Assembly (NCBI GenBank): GCA_024641005.1
Contig: JAHEDX010000025.1
Coordinates: forward strand, 1-49,256
Length of the DNA stretch: 49,256 nt
Direction of reading: 5' to 3'
From: Acidimicrobiaceae bacterium
GTDB taxonomy: Bacteria; Actinomycetota; Acidimicrobiia; Acidimicrobiales; Ilumatobacteraceae
This document shows, piece after piece, positions 36,617 through 46,054 of the stretch. The position numbers and the translations under genes were made by a program. The first letter of the stretch is position 1, and every line of letters begins with the position of its first letter. The notes below the pieces were generated by a model. It saw only the letters and a program-made list of their open reading frames with translations. It was not told the origin of the DNA and searched no databases.

Positions 36617-39027
36617 GAGAGACGCTCGATTCGAACGTCGGTCACGGCAGACGAGCTGTCGACGACCTCGGTGATGTCTGCCCCGGGCTGGTTGAACGGC
36701 GCCCAGATGGTGCCCCGTTGCACCGACTCGTCGGCGATCAATGGGAGCACCACCGAACCGGACGAGCTGATCAGCTTGACCTCGGCACCGTCGGGCTCGC
36801 CGACCCGGTCGAGATCGAGCGGATGGATGTGAGCGCCGGCGCCGATCGCGAGCTTCGCGAGTGATGGCGACATGGCCGTCGTCACCGCCCGGTCGTAGAG
36901 CTTGCGACTGACGACGAGTCGATAGTCGTAGCCGCTCGGCTGAGCCTCGAAGGGAGCCGCGGCCGGGAGGTCGGCCGTCGGAGCGACTGCGAGGGCGCCG
37001 TCGACGGACTCGAACTGCTCGGCGGTTGCCTGGGCATAGGCGGGCACGGACGCAGCGATCGCTGCGGTCACGTCGTCGACCGAACCGACACCGAGATCGT
37101 GGCCGAGCATCGCTGCCAGCTCGGCGGCGATCATCCAGTCGGGGCGTGCGGTGCCGTTGACGGTCACCTTCTGGTTGAGACGCGAGACGCGACCCTCGAG
37201 ATTGGTCGTGCTGCCATTCTGCTCCCCGAAGGCTGCAGCGGGCAGCACCAAGTCGGCCAGTTTCGTGGATTCGGACGGGAAGGTGTCGATCGAGATGATG
37301 CGACGTGCACCGGCGAGCGCCCTGCGGGCAAGGTCGGCGTCGGGACAGTCGTTGATCGGATCGGCGCCGAGCAGGACGAGCAGGTCGAGATGACCGTCGG
37401 CCGCGGCACGGAGCGTGGCGAGCGCCCCATGTTCGGCATCGGCCGGGGCGAGGCCCAACTGCAACGCTCCGACGACATTGCCGCGGCGCAGGGCAGGTAG
37501 CACCTTCGCTCGTGGCACTGCGTCGAGCACGCTACGAACTGCCGCAAGGGCGGTCTCCTCTGACACCGCCAGATTGCTGCGACCGGCCACGAGCACGACA
37601 TCACCAGAAGCGATCTGCGCGGCCACGTGCTCGTCGCTCAGCGTCTTCGCGATCTCGTGCGGTCCCATGCCAGGCGCGTGCCGAACGCTGCGCCAGGCGT
37701 AGGGCGTCATACCCGTCGACTGCGAAGAGAACTCGATGACCTTCGTTCGGCCCTTCTGGACGGCATCGCGAAGCCGGAGGTGCAACACCGGCAATTCCTC
37801 TTTCAGGTCGGGACCGACGAGGATCACCGTTGCCGCGTTCGACATGTCACCGATCGTGGCGCGTGACAGTCCGAGCACTTCGGCCGGGAGCCCGTCGCCT
37901 AGTTGGGCGTCGCGATGGGCGATATCGAGCGCATCGGCGAGTCGGGCCCACGCGAAGGCACCCTCGTTCGTGCTGCGGGCGCCGCCGAGCAGTCCGATTG
38001 AATCGGCCTCGTCGATCAGCTGACGCGCGAGCTGCATCGCCGAACTCCATGTGGTGGCGGCGAGACCTGCGTCGCCACGGACCATTGGCGCACCGAGGCG
38101 GAGGTCCGACTCGAGCGCCTCGAAGTTGAAGCGGCCGCGGTCGCACAGCCAGCCGAGGTTGACCGACTCAGTATCGAGCCCGGTGTCGACCCCCTGGAAA
38201 CGCAAGAGTTCGTCGCGGCTGGAATGCACCGAGATACGGCACCCGACCGAGCACGTCGTACAGGTCGACTCGACCTGCTCGAGGTCCCAGGGGCGCGCCT
38301 TGAACCGGTACGGCTTGGCAGTCAGGGCACCCACCGGACAGATCTGGACGGTGTTGCCCGAGAAGTACGAGGAGAACGGTTCGTCAGGGAACGTGTTGAC
38401 CTGTGTGGCGTTGCCGCGCGCGATGAAGTGGATCAGCTTGTCGCCGGCGACCTCGTCGGCGAAGCGTGTGCAGCGATCGCACAGGATGCAACGCTCACGA
38501 TCGAGCAGCACGTGGTCGCTGAGGGCGATCGGCTTTTCGTAGTTGCGCTTCTGCTCGACATACCGGCTCTCGCCCGGGCCGTGGCTGAACGCCTGGTCTT
38601 GCAGGGGGCACTCGCCACCTTTGTCGCACACCGGACAGTCGAGCGGATGGTTGGCGAGCAGCAACTCGATCATGCCCTCTTGGGCGCGTTTCGCCGTCGG
38701 CGATTCGGTTTCGACCTTCATGTCGGGCGAAACGGTGATCATGCACGATGGCTGCAACATCGGCCCGCGCCCCGTGTCGACCTCGACCATGCACTGACGG
38801 CACATGCCGACCGCGCTCATGCGCGGGTGGTAGCAGAACCGCGGGATGTACTCACCGTGGCGGTCGGCCGCTGCGATGATCGATTCTCCCTTGCGGGCGA
38901 CGATCTCGCGACCGTTCAGTGTGATCGGCACAGCGTTCGGGTCCGGCTCGGGTTCTGGCTCGACGACGACATCAGTCTGCTCGTCGACCGATTCGTCCAC
39001 CGTGTCCTCCGGGCGTTCGTCGCTCAT
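36613..39027 (-). CDS. nuoG: NADH-quinone oxidoreductase subunit G, set 2
   Basis: About 804 residues; the iron-sulfur wire of the NADH module. In order: an acidic N-terminal tail (residues 1-30), a 2Fe-2S domain (C65, C76, C79, C95), the His/3-Cys cluster (H127, C131, C134, C140), a 4Fe-4S site (C180, C183, C186, C230), then a C256-x2-C259-x3-C263 plus later Cys site of the N7 type, and a molybdopterin-oxidoreductase-like domain. Start ATG 39027 has GGAGG 6 bases upstream and overlaps the nuoF2 stop as TGATG; GTG 39030 is possible. Set 1 has no counterpart. Confidence 0.95.
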   Translation of the reverse strand: MSDERPEDTVDESVDEQTDVVVEPEPEPDPNAVPITLNGREIVARKGESIIAAADRHGEYIPRFCYHPRMSAVGMCRQCMVEVDTGRGPMLQPSCMITVSPDMKVETESPTAKRAQEGMIELLLANHPLDCPVCDKGGECPLQDQAFSHGPGESRYVEQKRNYEKPIALSDHVLLDRERCILCDRCTRFADEVAGDKLIHFIARGNATQVNTFPDEPFSSYFSGNTVQICPVGALTAKPYRFKARPWDLEQVESTCTTCSVGCRISVHSSRDELLRFQGVDTGLDTESVNLGWLCDRGRFNFEALESDLRLGAPMVRGDAGLAATTWSSAMQLARQLIDEADSIGLLGGARSTNEGAFAWARLADALDIAHRDAQLGDGLPAEVLGLSRATIGDMSNAATVILVGPDLKEELPVLHLRLRDAVQKGRTKVIEFSSQSTGMTPYAWRSVRHAPGMGPHEIAKTLSDEHVAAQIASGDVVLVAGRSNLAVSEETALAAVRSVLDAVPRAKVLPALRRGNVVGALQLGLAPADAEHGALATLRAAADGHLDLLVLLGADPINDCPDADLARRALAGARRIISIDTFPSESTKLADLVLPAAAFGEQNGSTTNLEGRVSRLNQKVTVNGTARPDWMIAAELAAMLGHDLGVGSVDDVTAAIAASVPAYAQATAEQFESVDGALAVAPTADLPAAAPFEAQPSGYDYRLVVSRKLYDRAVTTAMSPSLAKLAIGAGAHIHPLDLDRVGEPDGAEVKLISSSGSVVLPLIADESVQRGTIWAPFNQPGADITEVVDSSSAVTDVRIERLS

Positions 39028-40451
39028 CACTGGCCTCCCGACGGGGCGGCGGTGACATGGATCAGCGAGCGCGGTTCACGTTTTGTCACCAACGCGTCGA
39101 ACTCCTCGGGGAACAGGGTCATTGCAGAGTGCACCGGCACGTAAGCCGAGGGGCCGACGAAGCAGATCGTCGTCATCTTGTACGGGAACGGCACCGCCGA
39201 GATGCCGAGCCGTTCGCTCGCCGCGTGCGGCATGTCGCCCGGGCAGATCGATTCGCCGACCTGACGGATCGTGTCGAGGTCGGCATCGGTGCCGTTGCCG
39301 GCCACGATGCGTTCGAGGATGCGGTACAACCAGGTTCCACCCTCGCGGCACGGCACGCACTTGCCGCACGACTCGTGGGCGTAGAACTTGACCAATGTCA
39401 GTGCCGCTGCCGGGATATCGGTGGTGTCGTCCATCACCATCACCGCGCCGGACCCGAGCATCGACCCGGCGCCGCTCGCCTCGCGGCCTTCGAACGGGAT
39501 GTCGAGCTGATCGGCGACGAACCACGGCGCTGATCCGCCGCCCGGCACGAATGCCTTGAGTTCGTTGCCGTCGCGGATGCCCTGCGCGAACTCGTCGCCG
39601 TAGATGAGATCCCGAAATGTGGTCGACCCGTTCACGATCTCGTACACGCCCGGGCGCTTCACGTGGCCCGATACGGCGATCATGCGCGTGCCGGGAGACG
39701 TCTCGGTCCCGATTGCCGTGTAGGCAGCCGAGCCGTTGGACGCGATGAACGGCAGATTCGACAGCGTCTCGACGTTGTTGACGATGGTGGGCATGCCGTA
39801 CAGGCCGATAGCCGCCGGAAAGTACGGCGGCTTGAGGCGCGGCATGCCGCGCTCGCCCTCGAGCGATTCGATCAGGGCAGTCTCCTCGCCCACGACGTAT
39901 GCGCCCGCGCCCCAGTGCAACACGATGTCGACGCTGAAGTTGGTGTCGAGGATGTTCTTGCCGATGTAGCCGGCGGCATAGGCGTCGTCGAGCGCTTTGG
40001 CCACGCGCTCGTGTGCGAGCGCCATCTCGCCTCGAACATAGAGAAAGCACTGGGACAACCCGGCGGCGTACGAGGCGATCAGGCACCCCTCGATGAGCTG
40101 ATGCGGGTCGAGCTCCATGAGAAGCCGATCCTTGTAGGTGCCCGGCTCGCTCTCGTCACCGTTGACGACGAGATAGCGGGGCCAGACGCCGGCGGGGGTG
40201 AAACCCCATTTCACACCGGCAGGAAAGCCGGCACCACCGCGCCCGAGCAATGTCGACTTCTTGACCTCGTCAGCCACCTCGGCGGGTTGCATGCCGAGCG
40301 CCTTGCGGAGCCCCTCGTACCCGCCCGTCGCGTGATAACGGTCGAGGGTGTACGAATCGTCGTACTGGAACCGCGAAGTGACGACCTGGGGCCGGTCGCC
40401 GTCGTCGTAGTACCCGGCCGCCCACGCATAGGGATAGGGGGCGGCACTCAC
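39027..40451 (-). CDS. nuoF: NADH-quinone oxidoreductase subunit F, set 2 (FMN and NADH site)
   Basis: About 474 residues; oxidises NADH through FMN and passes electrons to cluster N3. Motifs are GRGGAGFPAGVKWG (residues 70-83), NGDESEPGTYKDR, VGEETALIESLEGERG and the 4Fe-4S segment ESCGKCVPCREGG with a later Cys. GTG 40451 has GGAGG 5 bases upstream and overlaps the stop of a 27-codon bridging ORF as GTGA. The open frame upstream to 40787 lies in nuoE2 and is rejected. Confidence 0.96.
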   Translation of the reverse strand: MSAAPYPYAWAAGYYDDGDRPQVVTSRFQYDDSYTLDRYHATGGYEGLRKALGMQPAEVADEVKKSTLLGRGGAGFPAGVKWGFTPAGVWPRYLVVNGDESEPGTYKDRLLMELDPHQLIEGCLIASYAAGLSQCFLYVRGEMALAHERVAKALDDAYAAGYIGKNILDTNFSVDIVLHWGAGAYVVGEETALIESLEGERGMPRLKPPYFPAAIGLYGMPTIVNNVETLSNLPFIASNGSAAYTAIGTETSPGTRMIAVSGHVKRPGVYEIVNGSTTFRDLIYGDEFAQGIRDGNELKAFVPGGGSAPWFVADQLDIPFEGREASGAGSMLGSGAVMVMDDTTDIPAAALTLVKFYAHESCGKCVPCREGGTWLYRILERIVAGNGTDADLDTIRQVGESICPGDMPHAASERLGISAVPFPYKMTTICFVGPSAYVPVHSAMTLFPEEFDALVTKREPRSLIHVTAAPSGGQ

Positions 40452-40531
40452 GGCGTCCTCCGACCGATGTCGGTATGGGTGGCTTGGCTCGGCACGAATG
40501 ATGCAGAGGTCACTACGCCCGACGCTCTCAT
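40448..40531 (-). CDS. Bridging mini-ORF between nuoE2 and nuoF2 (27 aa)
   Basis: A 27-codon ORF, start MRASGVVTSASF, end DIGRRTP. Its ATG overlaps the nuoE2 stop as ATGA and has GGAGG 7 bases upstream. Its TGA overlaps the nuoF2 GTG as GTGA. The nuoF2 ribosome site lies inside its last codons. No family recognised; polar, no helix predicted to enter the membrane. Confidence 0.5.
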   Translation of the reverse strand: MRASGVVTSASFVPSQATHTDIGRRTP

Positions 40532-41145
40532 TGCGCCGCCTCCGCGATCTCGATCCATGCCGGGCCGGTCGTGACATCGTCTGGGTGCTGGGCACCGACG
40601 GCCCGATCTGCCGGGATGTGCTGACGGTTGCGACCGAGGGTGCCGTGAGGCGGGATCTCGCCGTCGAGCTTGCCGGCGCGCAGATCATCGACGAGCTGGT
40701 CGAAATCGGCAGCGGTGACGCGAAAACGGTGGCGATAGTTGACCTGCAACGTGGGCGCCTCGGTGCATGCCGCTTGACACTCGGCATGCTGGAGTGTGAT
40801 CAGGCCGTCGGGAGTGGTGCTGCCGGCCTTGACCCCGAGCGTGTGCTCGGCATGGTGCATCAGCTGGTCGGCACCCATGAGCGCGCACGACAAGGTGCCA
40901 CAGATGTTGATGAGGTACTTGCCCGTGGGTTCGAATCTGAACATCTCGTAGAACGATGCCGTGCCATAGACCTCGGCAGGTGTGACGTCGATCAACTCGG
41001 CCACGTGGCGCATGGCGTCCTCGGTGACGTACCCGTTCTGCTGTTGCGAGAGGTGCACCAGCGGGATCAGCGCCGACTTCTTCTTCGGATAGCGGGCGAT
41101 GATCTCGCGTGCGAGCGCGACATTGGCGTCGGTGAGCCTGCTCAT
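40528..41145 (-). CDS. nuoE: NADH-quinone oxidoreductase subunit E, set 2 (2Fe-2S)
   Basis: A 205-residue thioredoxin-fold subunit with the N1a-type 2Fe-2S cluster: C82-x4-C87 (ICGTLSC) and C123-x3-C127 (ECQAACTEAP). VYGTASFYEMFRFEPTGKY is the family core. It has a 45-residue C-terminal tail beyond the fold. The ATG overlaps the nuoD2 stop as ATGA. Confidence 0.96.
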   Translation of the reverse strand: MSRLTDANVALAREIIARYPKKKSALIPLVHLSQQQNGYVTEDAMRHVAELIDVTPAEVYGTASFYEMFRFEPTGKYLINICGTLSCALMGADQLMHHAEHTLGVKAGSTTPDGLITLQHAECQAACTEAPTLQVNYRHRFRVTAADFDQLVDDLRAGKLDGEIPPHGTLGRNRQHIPADRAVGAQHPDDVTTGPAWIEIAEAAQ

Positions 41146-42467
41146 CGATCGACTTCTCCCAGGACTGGATCGACGCTGGAGATGACGGCCACCGCGTCGG
41201 CCACGAGGCCGCCGCGCATCATGTGCGGCAGGCATTGGATGTTCACGAACGACGGGGCGCGTACGTGCATGCGGTATGGCGTGGGGGATCCGTCGCTGGC
41301 GATGTAGCAGCCGACCTCGCCACGGGGGCTCTCGATCCCCACGTAGACCTCGCCTTCGGGCACCTTGAAACCCTCGGTGAAGATCTTGAAGTGATGGATC
41401 AACGCCTCCATCGATTCGTCGATGCGAGCACGGGGAGGCGGCGTGACCTTCTTGTTCTGGATGCGGTAGTCACCCATCGGCATCACGTCGAGGATCTGCC
41501 GCACGATCTTCATCGACTCGCGGATCTCGTTTAGCCGGATCGCATACCGGTCGAACGCATCGCCGTACGAACCGACGATCACATCGAAGTCGACCTGGTC
41601 GTAATGCAGATATGGCAGGTCCCGCCGAAGGTCCCAGGCCACGCCGGTCGAGCGCAGGATCGGCCCGGTTGCGCCGAGCGCCAGCGCCTCGTCGGGCGTG
41701 ATGACGCCCACACCCTGCAGGCGCTCACGCCAGATCGGCTGGCCGGTCATGAGGATGTCGTATTCGTCGAGGCGCTCGGGAATCACCTCGAGCAACCTGA
41801 GCACGTCGTCTCGCCAGCCGGGGGGCAGATCTGCAGCGACGCCTCCGGGGCGGATGAAGTTGTGGTTCATCCGCAGGCCCGTGACCTTCTGGAAGAAGCG
41901 CAGCACCTCTTCGCGCTCACGCCACCCGTAGATCATCATCGACACTGCACCGAGGTCCATGCCATTCGTCGCCATGAACAGCAGATGGCTGCTCATGCGG
42001 TTCAGCTCGGACAACAGCATCCGCATCCACACCGCTCGCTCAGGGATGTCACCGTCGATTCCGAGCAACTGCTCGGTTGCCATCGAGAACACGAGTTCGT
42101 TGTTGAGCGGGCTGAGGTAGTCCATGCGGGTGACGTTCGTGCCACCCTGCATGAAGGTGAGCTGCTCGCCGGTCTTCTCCATACCGGTGTGCAGGTAGCC
42201 GATGATGGGCTTGCACCGCAGCACGGTCTCGCCCTGGAGCTCGAGCATGAGCCGCAACACGCCATGTGTCGACGGGTGCTGCGGCCCCATGTTGATGATC
42301 ATCGTCTGATCCTCGTCGGGATCATCGGGGAGGTCGCCGAGCTTGGCGGCCTCGGCCTCGCTCATTCGCAGCACCGAACCGACCTCGCGGAGGAGCTCGC
42401 GGGCGGTGAGCTCGGAACGGGTCCGCATCTCCTGAGCGCCCTCGTCACGAATCGTCGTGGCACTCAC
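41142..42467 (-). CDS. nuoD: NADH-quinone oxidoreductase subunit D, set 2
   Basis: About 441 residues; quinone-site subunit. Signatures are NMGPQHPSTHGVLRLMLELQG, GYLHTGMEKTGEQ and STGVAWDLRRDLPY. The fold is preceded by about 55 residues with an acidic stretch (PDDPDEDQ). GTG 42467 is chosen because GGAGG lies 5 bases upstream and because it overlaps the stop of a bridging ORF; GTG 42506 would add 13 residues but has a poor site. Confidence 0.94.
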   Translation of the reverse strand: MSATTIRDEGAQEMRTRSELTARELLREVGSVLRMSEAEAAKLGDLPDDPDEDQTMIINMGPQHPSTHGVLRLMLELQGETVLRCKPIIGYLHTGMEKTGEQLTFMQGGTNVTRMDYLSPLNNELVFSMATEQLLGIDGDIPERAVWMRMLLSELNRMSSHLLFMATNGMDLGAVSMMIYGWREREEVLRFFQKVTGLRMNHNFIRPGGVAADLPPGWRDDVLRLLEVIPERLDEYDILMTGQPIWRERLQGVGVITPDEALALGATGPILRSTGVAWDLRRDLPYLHYDQVDFDVIVGSYGDAFDRYAIRLNEIRESMKIVRQILDVMPMGDYRIQNKKVTPPPRARIDESMEALIHHFKIFTEGFKVPEGEVYVGIESPRGEVGCYIASDGSPTPYRMHVRAPSFVNIQCLPHMMRGGLVADAVAVISSVDPVLGEVDR

Positions 42468-42544
42468 GACAGCCTCCGAGGTTGCGTCGGCGAAGGTGTC
42501 AGGCACCCTGCACCATCGATTCGCACGACCGTCACGACGTTCAT
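42464..42544 (-). CDS. Bridging mini-ORF between nuoC2 and nuoD2 (26 aa)
   Basis: A 26-codon ORF, start MNVVTVVRIDGAG, end PTQPRRLS. Its ATG overlaps the nuoC2 stop as TGATG, and its TGA overlaps the nuoD2 GTG (42467) as GTGA. Its own ribosome site is weak (AAGGG, 13 bases away), so it would depend on ribosomes from nuoC2. Confidence 0.4.
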   Translation of the reverse strand: MNVVTVVRIDGAGCLTPSPTQPRRLS

Positions 42545-43068
42545 CACGAGTGGCTGCCCTTGAACTGCACGGGGATCTTGCCGATCTCGTAATCCTTGCG
42601 GAGCGGGTGGCCGATCCAATCCTCGGGCATCAAGATGCGCGAGGGGTCCGGGTGGTCGGTGAACACGATCCCGAACATGTCGTACACCTCACGCTCCATC
42701 GCCTCGGTCCCCGGGTGGACATCGAAGAGCGACGCGATCACGGCGTCGTCGGCCGGCACCTGCACGCGCAATCGGATGCGGCGGCGATCGGTGATGTCGA
42801 GCAGATTGACGACGACCTCGAACCGTTCGGGATGCACTCCGACCGGAAGCGGCCGGCGCATGTACTCGAGATAGTCGACCGCAGTGAGGTCGGCGCACAT
42901 CGCGTAGCCCTCGTCTGCGAGCGCCTTCACCACGTCCACGTAGCGATCGCGTCCTGGATGCAACACGACCTGACCGCGACTGTCGCTGACGGGACATCCG
43001 TGGATCTCAGGCGGAGCCGCCGGCATACCACCGATATCGGAACTGGTGTCAAGATCGATCTCGCTCAT
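42544..43068 (-). CDS. nuoC: NADH-quinone oxidoreductase subunit C, set 2
   Basis: A 174-residue 30-kDa-family subunit. Signature: TEAMEREVYDMFGIVFTDHPD and HPLRKDYEIG. It is shorter than NuoC1, lacking the charged insertion. The ATG at 43068 is one base after the nuoB2 stop; upstream codons in the same frame lie within nuoB2. Confidence 0.95.
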   Translation of the reverse strand: MSEIDLDTSSDIGGMPAAPPEIHGCPVSDSRGQVVLHPGRDRYVDVVKALADEGYAMCADLTAVDYLEYMRRPLPVGVHPERFEVVVNLLDITDRRRIRLRVQVPADDAVIASLFDVHPGTEAMEREVYDMFGIVFTDHPDPSRILMPEDWIGHPLRKDYEIGKIPVQFKGSHS

Positions 43069-43069
43069 G

Positions 43070-43651
43070 TCACTTGGTTCCGAGCAGCACCGGAGTCGAG
43101 GTGGCGGCGATCTCCTCGACGTGGATGTTCGCACCGGCACCCGTTTGTTGCCGCCGCCGGAGGATCTCGCCATCTTCGATCTTCTGGTGCAGCGTCTCGA
43201 TCGCGTGGATGAGGGTCTCGGGGGTTGGCGGGCAACCGGGAGCGTAGACGTCGACAGGGACGACCTGGTCGACGCCTTGCACGATGGCGTAGTTGTTGAA
43301 CATGCCACCCGAGCTCGCGCACACGCCCATCGAGATGACCCATTTCGGTTCCATCATCTGGTCGTACACCTGTCGCAACACCGGTGCCATCTTCTGGCTG
43401 ACGCGACCGGCGACGATCATGATGTCGGCCTGACGTGGGGATGCGCGGAAGACCTCCATGCCGAACCGCGAGATGTCGTAATGCGCGGCACCCGTCGCCA
43501 TCATCTCGATCGCGCAGCACGCCAACCCGAACGATGCCGGCCACGACGAACGCGACCGGGACCAGTTGATCAGGTCTTCCAGACGACCGGTGATGACGTT
43601 GTGACTCAGCCCGCCGATTCCATCAGCGAGCACATCGTCGACGACTCCCAC
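43070..43651 (-). CDS. nuoB: NADH-quinone oxidoreductase subunit B, set 2 (cluster N2)
   Basis: A 193-residue subunit with the N2 4Fe-4S ligands Cys45-Cys46 ([10 protein letters not shown]), Cys111 (MGVCASSGG) and Cys140 (APGCPPTPE). The GTG at 43651 follows AGGAGG by 4 bases, 8 bases after the nuoA2 stop. Confidence 0.96.
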   Translation of the reverse strand: MGVVDDVLADGIGGLSHNVITGRLEDLINWSRSRSSWPASFGLACCAIEMMATGAAHYDISRFGMEVFRASPRQADIMIVAGRVSQKMAPVLRQVYDQMMEPKWVISMGVCASSGGMFNNYAIVQGVDQVVPVDVYAPGCPPTPETLIHAIETLHQKIEDGEILRRRQQTGAGANIHVEEIAATSTPVLLGTK

Positions 43652-43659
43652 GGGGCCTC

Positions 43660-44157
43660 CTACGCAGCTTCCTCGGTGTTCGCTCCCCCAGCGGTCACCC
43701 GATCGTCACGACCCTCGAGGCCGACACGTCGGATGGTGGATGATGAATCACGAGCAGCCGACACCATTGCGGCATCCTGCTCGAGGCTGCGGTAGCGATG
43801 GAGTGGACCCCATTCCAACCCACCCCGCGCGACCTCGTACACGAAGGTCAAGAAGAAGATCACGGAGAACACCGTGATCGCCCAGAAACCGAACTCTCCG
43901 ACCACACCGCGCTGCACTGCATATGGATAGATGAAGATGATCTCGATGTCGAACATGATGAACAACATGGCGACGACGTAGAAGCTCACCGGGAAGCGAT
44001 CCGGTGGTTCGCGGCTGGGCACGATGCCGCACTCGTAGGGCGCCTCCTTGGCCGCTGACGGGCGGTTCGGTGCGAGCAGGCGGGACGCGACGAAGCTCAG
44101 GCCACCGAACGCGATGGCCAGCGCCATCAACACGACGAGCGGCAGGTACTGGCCCAT
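43660..44157 (-). CDS. nuoA: NADH-quinone oxidoreductase subunit A, set 2, with a C-terminal extension
   Basis: A 165-residue NuoA. The three-helix core ([34 protein letters not shown]) ends near residue 120; about 45 polar residues follow ([20 protein letters not shown] and beyond) that are absent from the 121-residue NuoA1. The YECG loop carries the Cys known from mitochondrial ND3. It starts two bases after the unknown membrane protein gene, which links the bc and nuo gene groups. Confidence 0.95.
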   Translation of the reverse strand: MGQYLPLVVLMALAIAFGGLSFVASRLLAPNRPSAAKEAPYECGIVPSREPPDRFPVSFYVVAMLFIMFDIEIIFIYPYAVQRGVVGEFGFWAITVFSVIFFLTFVYEVARGGLEWGPLHRYRSLEQDAAMVSAARDSSSTIRRVGLEGRDDRVTAGGANTEEAA

Positions 44158-44159
44158 GG

Positions 44160-44993
44160 CTACGCGGCTGCGATCGCTTTGCGTTCGAGGTTCGCTGCGA
44201 CGAACCGGTCACGACGGTGCAACAGGAAACACATCGACAGAAAGACGATGGTCGATCCGATCGCGATGTACGCGGACGGCTGCCGTAGAGAACCCAGATC
44301 GCGAATCATGTACACGTACTGGCGTTGACGGGATGTGTCGATCTTCGGCGCGGTAGGTGCTCGTCCGGGTTCGTCGCGCAACGCCTGGAACGGAGCAACC
44401 TCGACCAGCGTGTAGTAGGGCTTGTGGAAGAACGCGAGCTGATCGAACTCGCCGTTCGGGCCGAACTTGGGAAATGCCGACTCGTGGGGCGGGTCGACCT
44501 CGTAGACGTTCGTCACTTTGAACTCACCGGGCGAGAAGGCGCCCTCTTCCTCGAGGAACACGCCGGCCGATGCCTCGGCCTGCCCGAACTCGGGAGCTGC
44601 TTCGTCGACCCGAGCCCAACCCTGGGCCTTGAGCTGATCGGCGACAGCCTGAGCCGCCACGACCGAATCGGTTTCGGAGGTGACGTCGATCGGGTCGTCG
44701 AGAACACCTGCCTGGTACAACAGATCTACCTGTTGGATGACTGTCCGGCCCGGAACCTGCTGCCACTCGGGAACACTGCCCTTGAGCCCGATGCCGTAGA
44801 TCCACCACACGCTCGCCATCAGAGCGATCCAACCGGCGAGTCCCGTGAGCGTGAGCATGAACCCCAGGCGCGCACCCACGTTGGTGCCGAGGATCAAGTA
44901 GATCGACCCCATCCACACGGTGGTGCCGATCATCACGGTCAGGATGCCGCGAAGCTCGAACTCCCAGTTGATGGCGAGGATGATTGCTTGCAT
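44160..44993 (-). CDS. Membrane protein of unknown function between cytochrome c and nuoA2
   Basis: A 277-residue protein I do not recognise. Two helices near the N-terminus (about residues 10-37 and 44-71), about 165 hydrophilic residues that are probably outside the cytoplasm, and one C-terminal helix (SAYIAIGSTIVFLSMCFLL) followed by HRRDRFV. There is no CxxCH and no Cys cluster. The ATG overlaps the cytochrome c stop as TGATG and its stop is two bases from nuoA2. The position suggests a helper or extra subunit of the bc complex, or a link between complexes I and III. The open frame upstream of 44993 belongs to cytochrome c. Confidence 0.8.
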   Translation of the reverse strand: MQAIILAINWEFELRGILTVMIGTTVWMGSIYLILGTNVGARLGFMLTLTGLAGWIALMASVWWIYGIGLKGSVPEWQQVPGRTVIQQVDLLYQAGVLDDPIDVTSETDSVVAAQAVADQLKAQGWARVDEAAPEFGQAEASAGVFLEEEGAFSPGEFKVTNVYEVDPPHESAFPKFGPNGEFDQLAFFHKPYYTLVEVAPFQALRDEPGRAPTAPKIDTSRQRQYVYMIRDLGSLRQPSAYIAIGSTIVFLSMCFLLHRRDRFVAANLERKAIAAA

Positions 44994-46054
44994 CAGAGAC
45001 TCCGCACGTATTCGACGATGGCCTGGATCTGCTGGTCGGTCAACAGAGCGCCGAAGCCCGGCATCCGACCACTGCCCTGGCCCTGCAACCCGTACTTCGC
45101 GCCGAGCACCGATCCGTTCTTGACGAATGAGACCATGTCGGACTCGTTCGGGAAATGGGCGTTGGTCGAACCACCAGTGAGGTTCCAGCCAAATGCGCCC
45201 TGCCCTGGGACGCCAGGCTCCCCCCAGCTCCAACCTTGTGTGTGGCAGCGGGCACAACTGTACGCGCCACTCGCGAGGTCGAGATTGAACAACGCTTCCC
45301 CGTAGGACGAATACGTACCGTCAGCGACCGCCTTGTTCGCCAAGGTGTCGATGTCGTTCTGGATCGATGCCGGGAGATGGCCGGAGGGACACGTCTTGGT
45401 GTTGTCCTCACCGATCCCACAGTTCTCGCGGTCGATCTGGATGCTCTCGAGATACGCGAGCAGCGTGTCGATCTGCTGGTCGTTCATGGGTCCACCGCCG
45501 GCGACGCCCCAGGGCGACATCGGCGAGAACGGGCGGCCGTACACGAGGATGAAGCGGACCTCGTCCTCGGAGAATCGGTAGAAGATCGTATTGAGTGCAG
45601 GCGCTTTCCAGTTGACTGCCGTGACCTGTCCGGTCGCTGGGTCGGTGAGGTTGTAGGCCGCTTCTCCGCCGTTACCGGACATCCCGCCGTGGCAGCCGGC
45701 GCAGTTGAACCCACCCTCCGAGGTCGGAGCGAACAGACGGGAACCCCACTCGACGAAGATCTCTTCCTTCGCGTCCTGGGCGCCGGCTTGACGGGTGGGC
45801 TCGAGAATCCAATAGAGCGGCAACCCGATCACGATGATGACGAGCAGGATCACACCCATGCCGAGTACGCGGGTGAGACGTGAACCCTCGAGGACTTCGT
45901 CGTCGTAGTAGCGCTTGCGGTTGGCAGCGAGTTCCCGCTCGGAACCGAGCTCGTCGCGCGACTGACGCAGGTTCAGGACGGCGTAGACAACCCAGCCGCC
46001 GAGAATGATGGCGAACAGCAACCACGCGATGGATGTCGAGGTGAGTGCAATCAT
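44993..46054 (-). CDS. qcrC: Two-haem cytochrome c of the bc complex
   Basis: A 353-residue membrane-anchored dihaem cytochrome c, the electron exit of the menaquinol-cytochrome c reductase. Two helices (residues 8-27 and 63-84) are followed by two haem sites: CAGCH at 118-122 and CARCH at 267-271. A likely Met ligand is in GSGRMPGFGALL. Classical actinobacterial QcrC has a C-terminal anchor instead; here both helices are N-terminal. The ATG overlaps the Rieske stop as TGATG. The name qcrC is by role and position. Confidence 0.88.
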   Translation of the reverse strand: MIALTSTSIAWLLFAIILGGWVVYAVLNLRQSRDELGSERELAANRKRYYDDEVLEGSRLTRVLGMGVILLVIIVIGLPLYWILEPTRQAGAQDAKEEIFVEWGSRLFAPTSEGGFNCAGCHGGMSGNGGEAAYNLTDPATGQVTAVNWKAPALNTIFYRFSEDEVRFILVYGRPFSPMSPWGVAGGGPMNDQQIDTLLAYLESIQIDRENCGIGEDNTKTCPSGHLPASIQNDIDTLANKAVADGTYSSYGEALFNLDLASGAYSCARCHTQGWSWGEPGVPGQGAFGWNLTGGSTNAHFPNESDMVSFVKNGSVLGAKYGLQGQGSGRMPGFGALLTDQQIQAIVEYVRSL

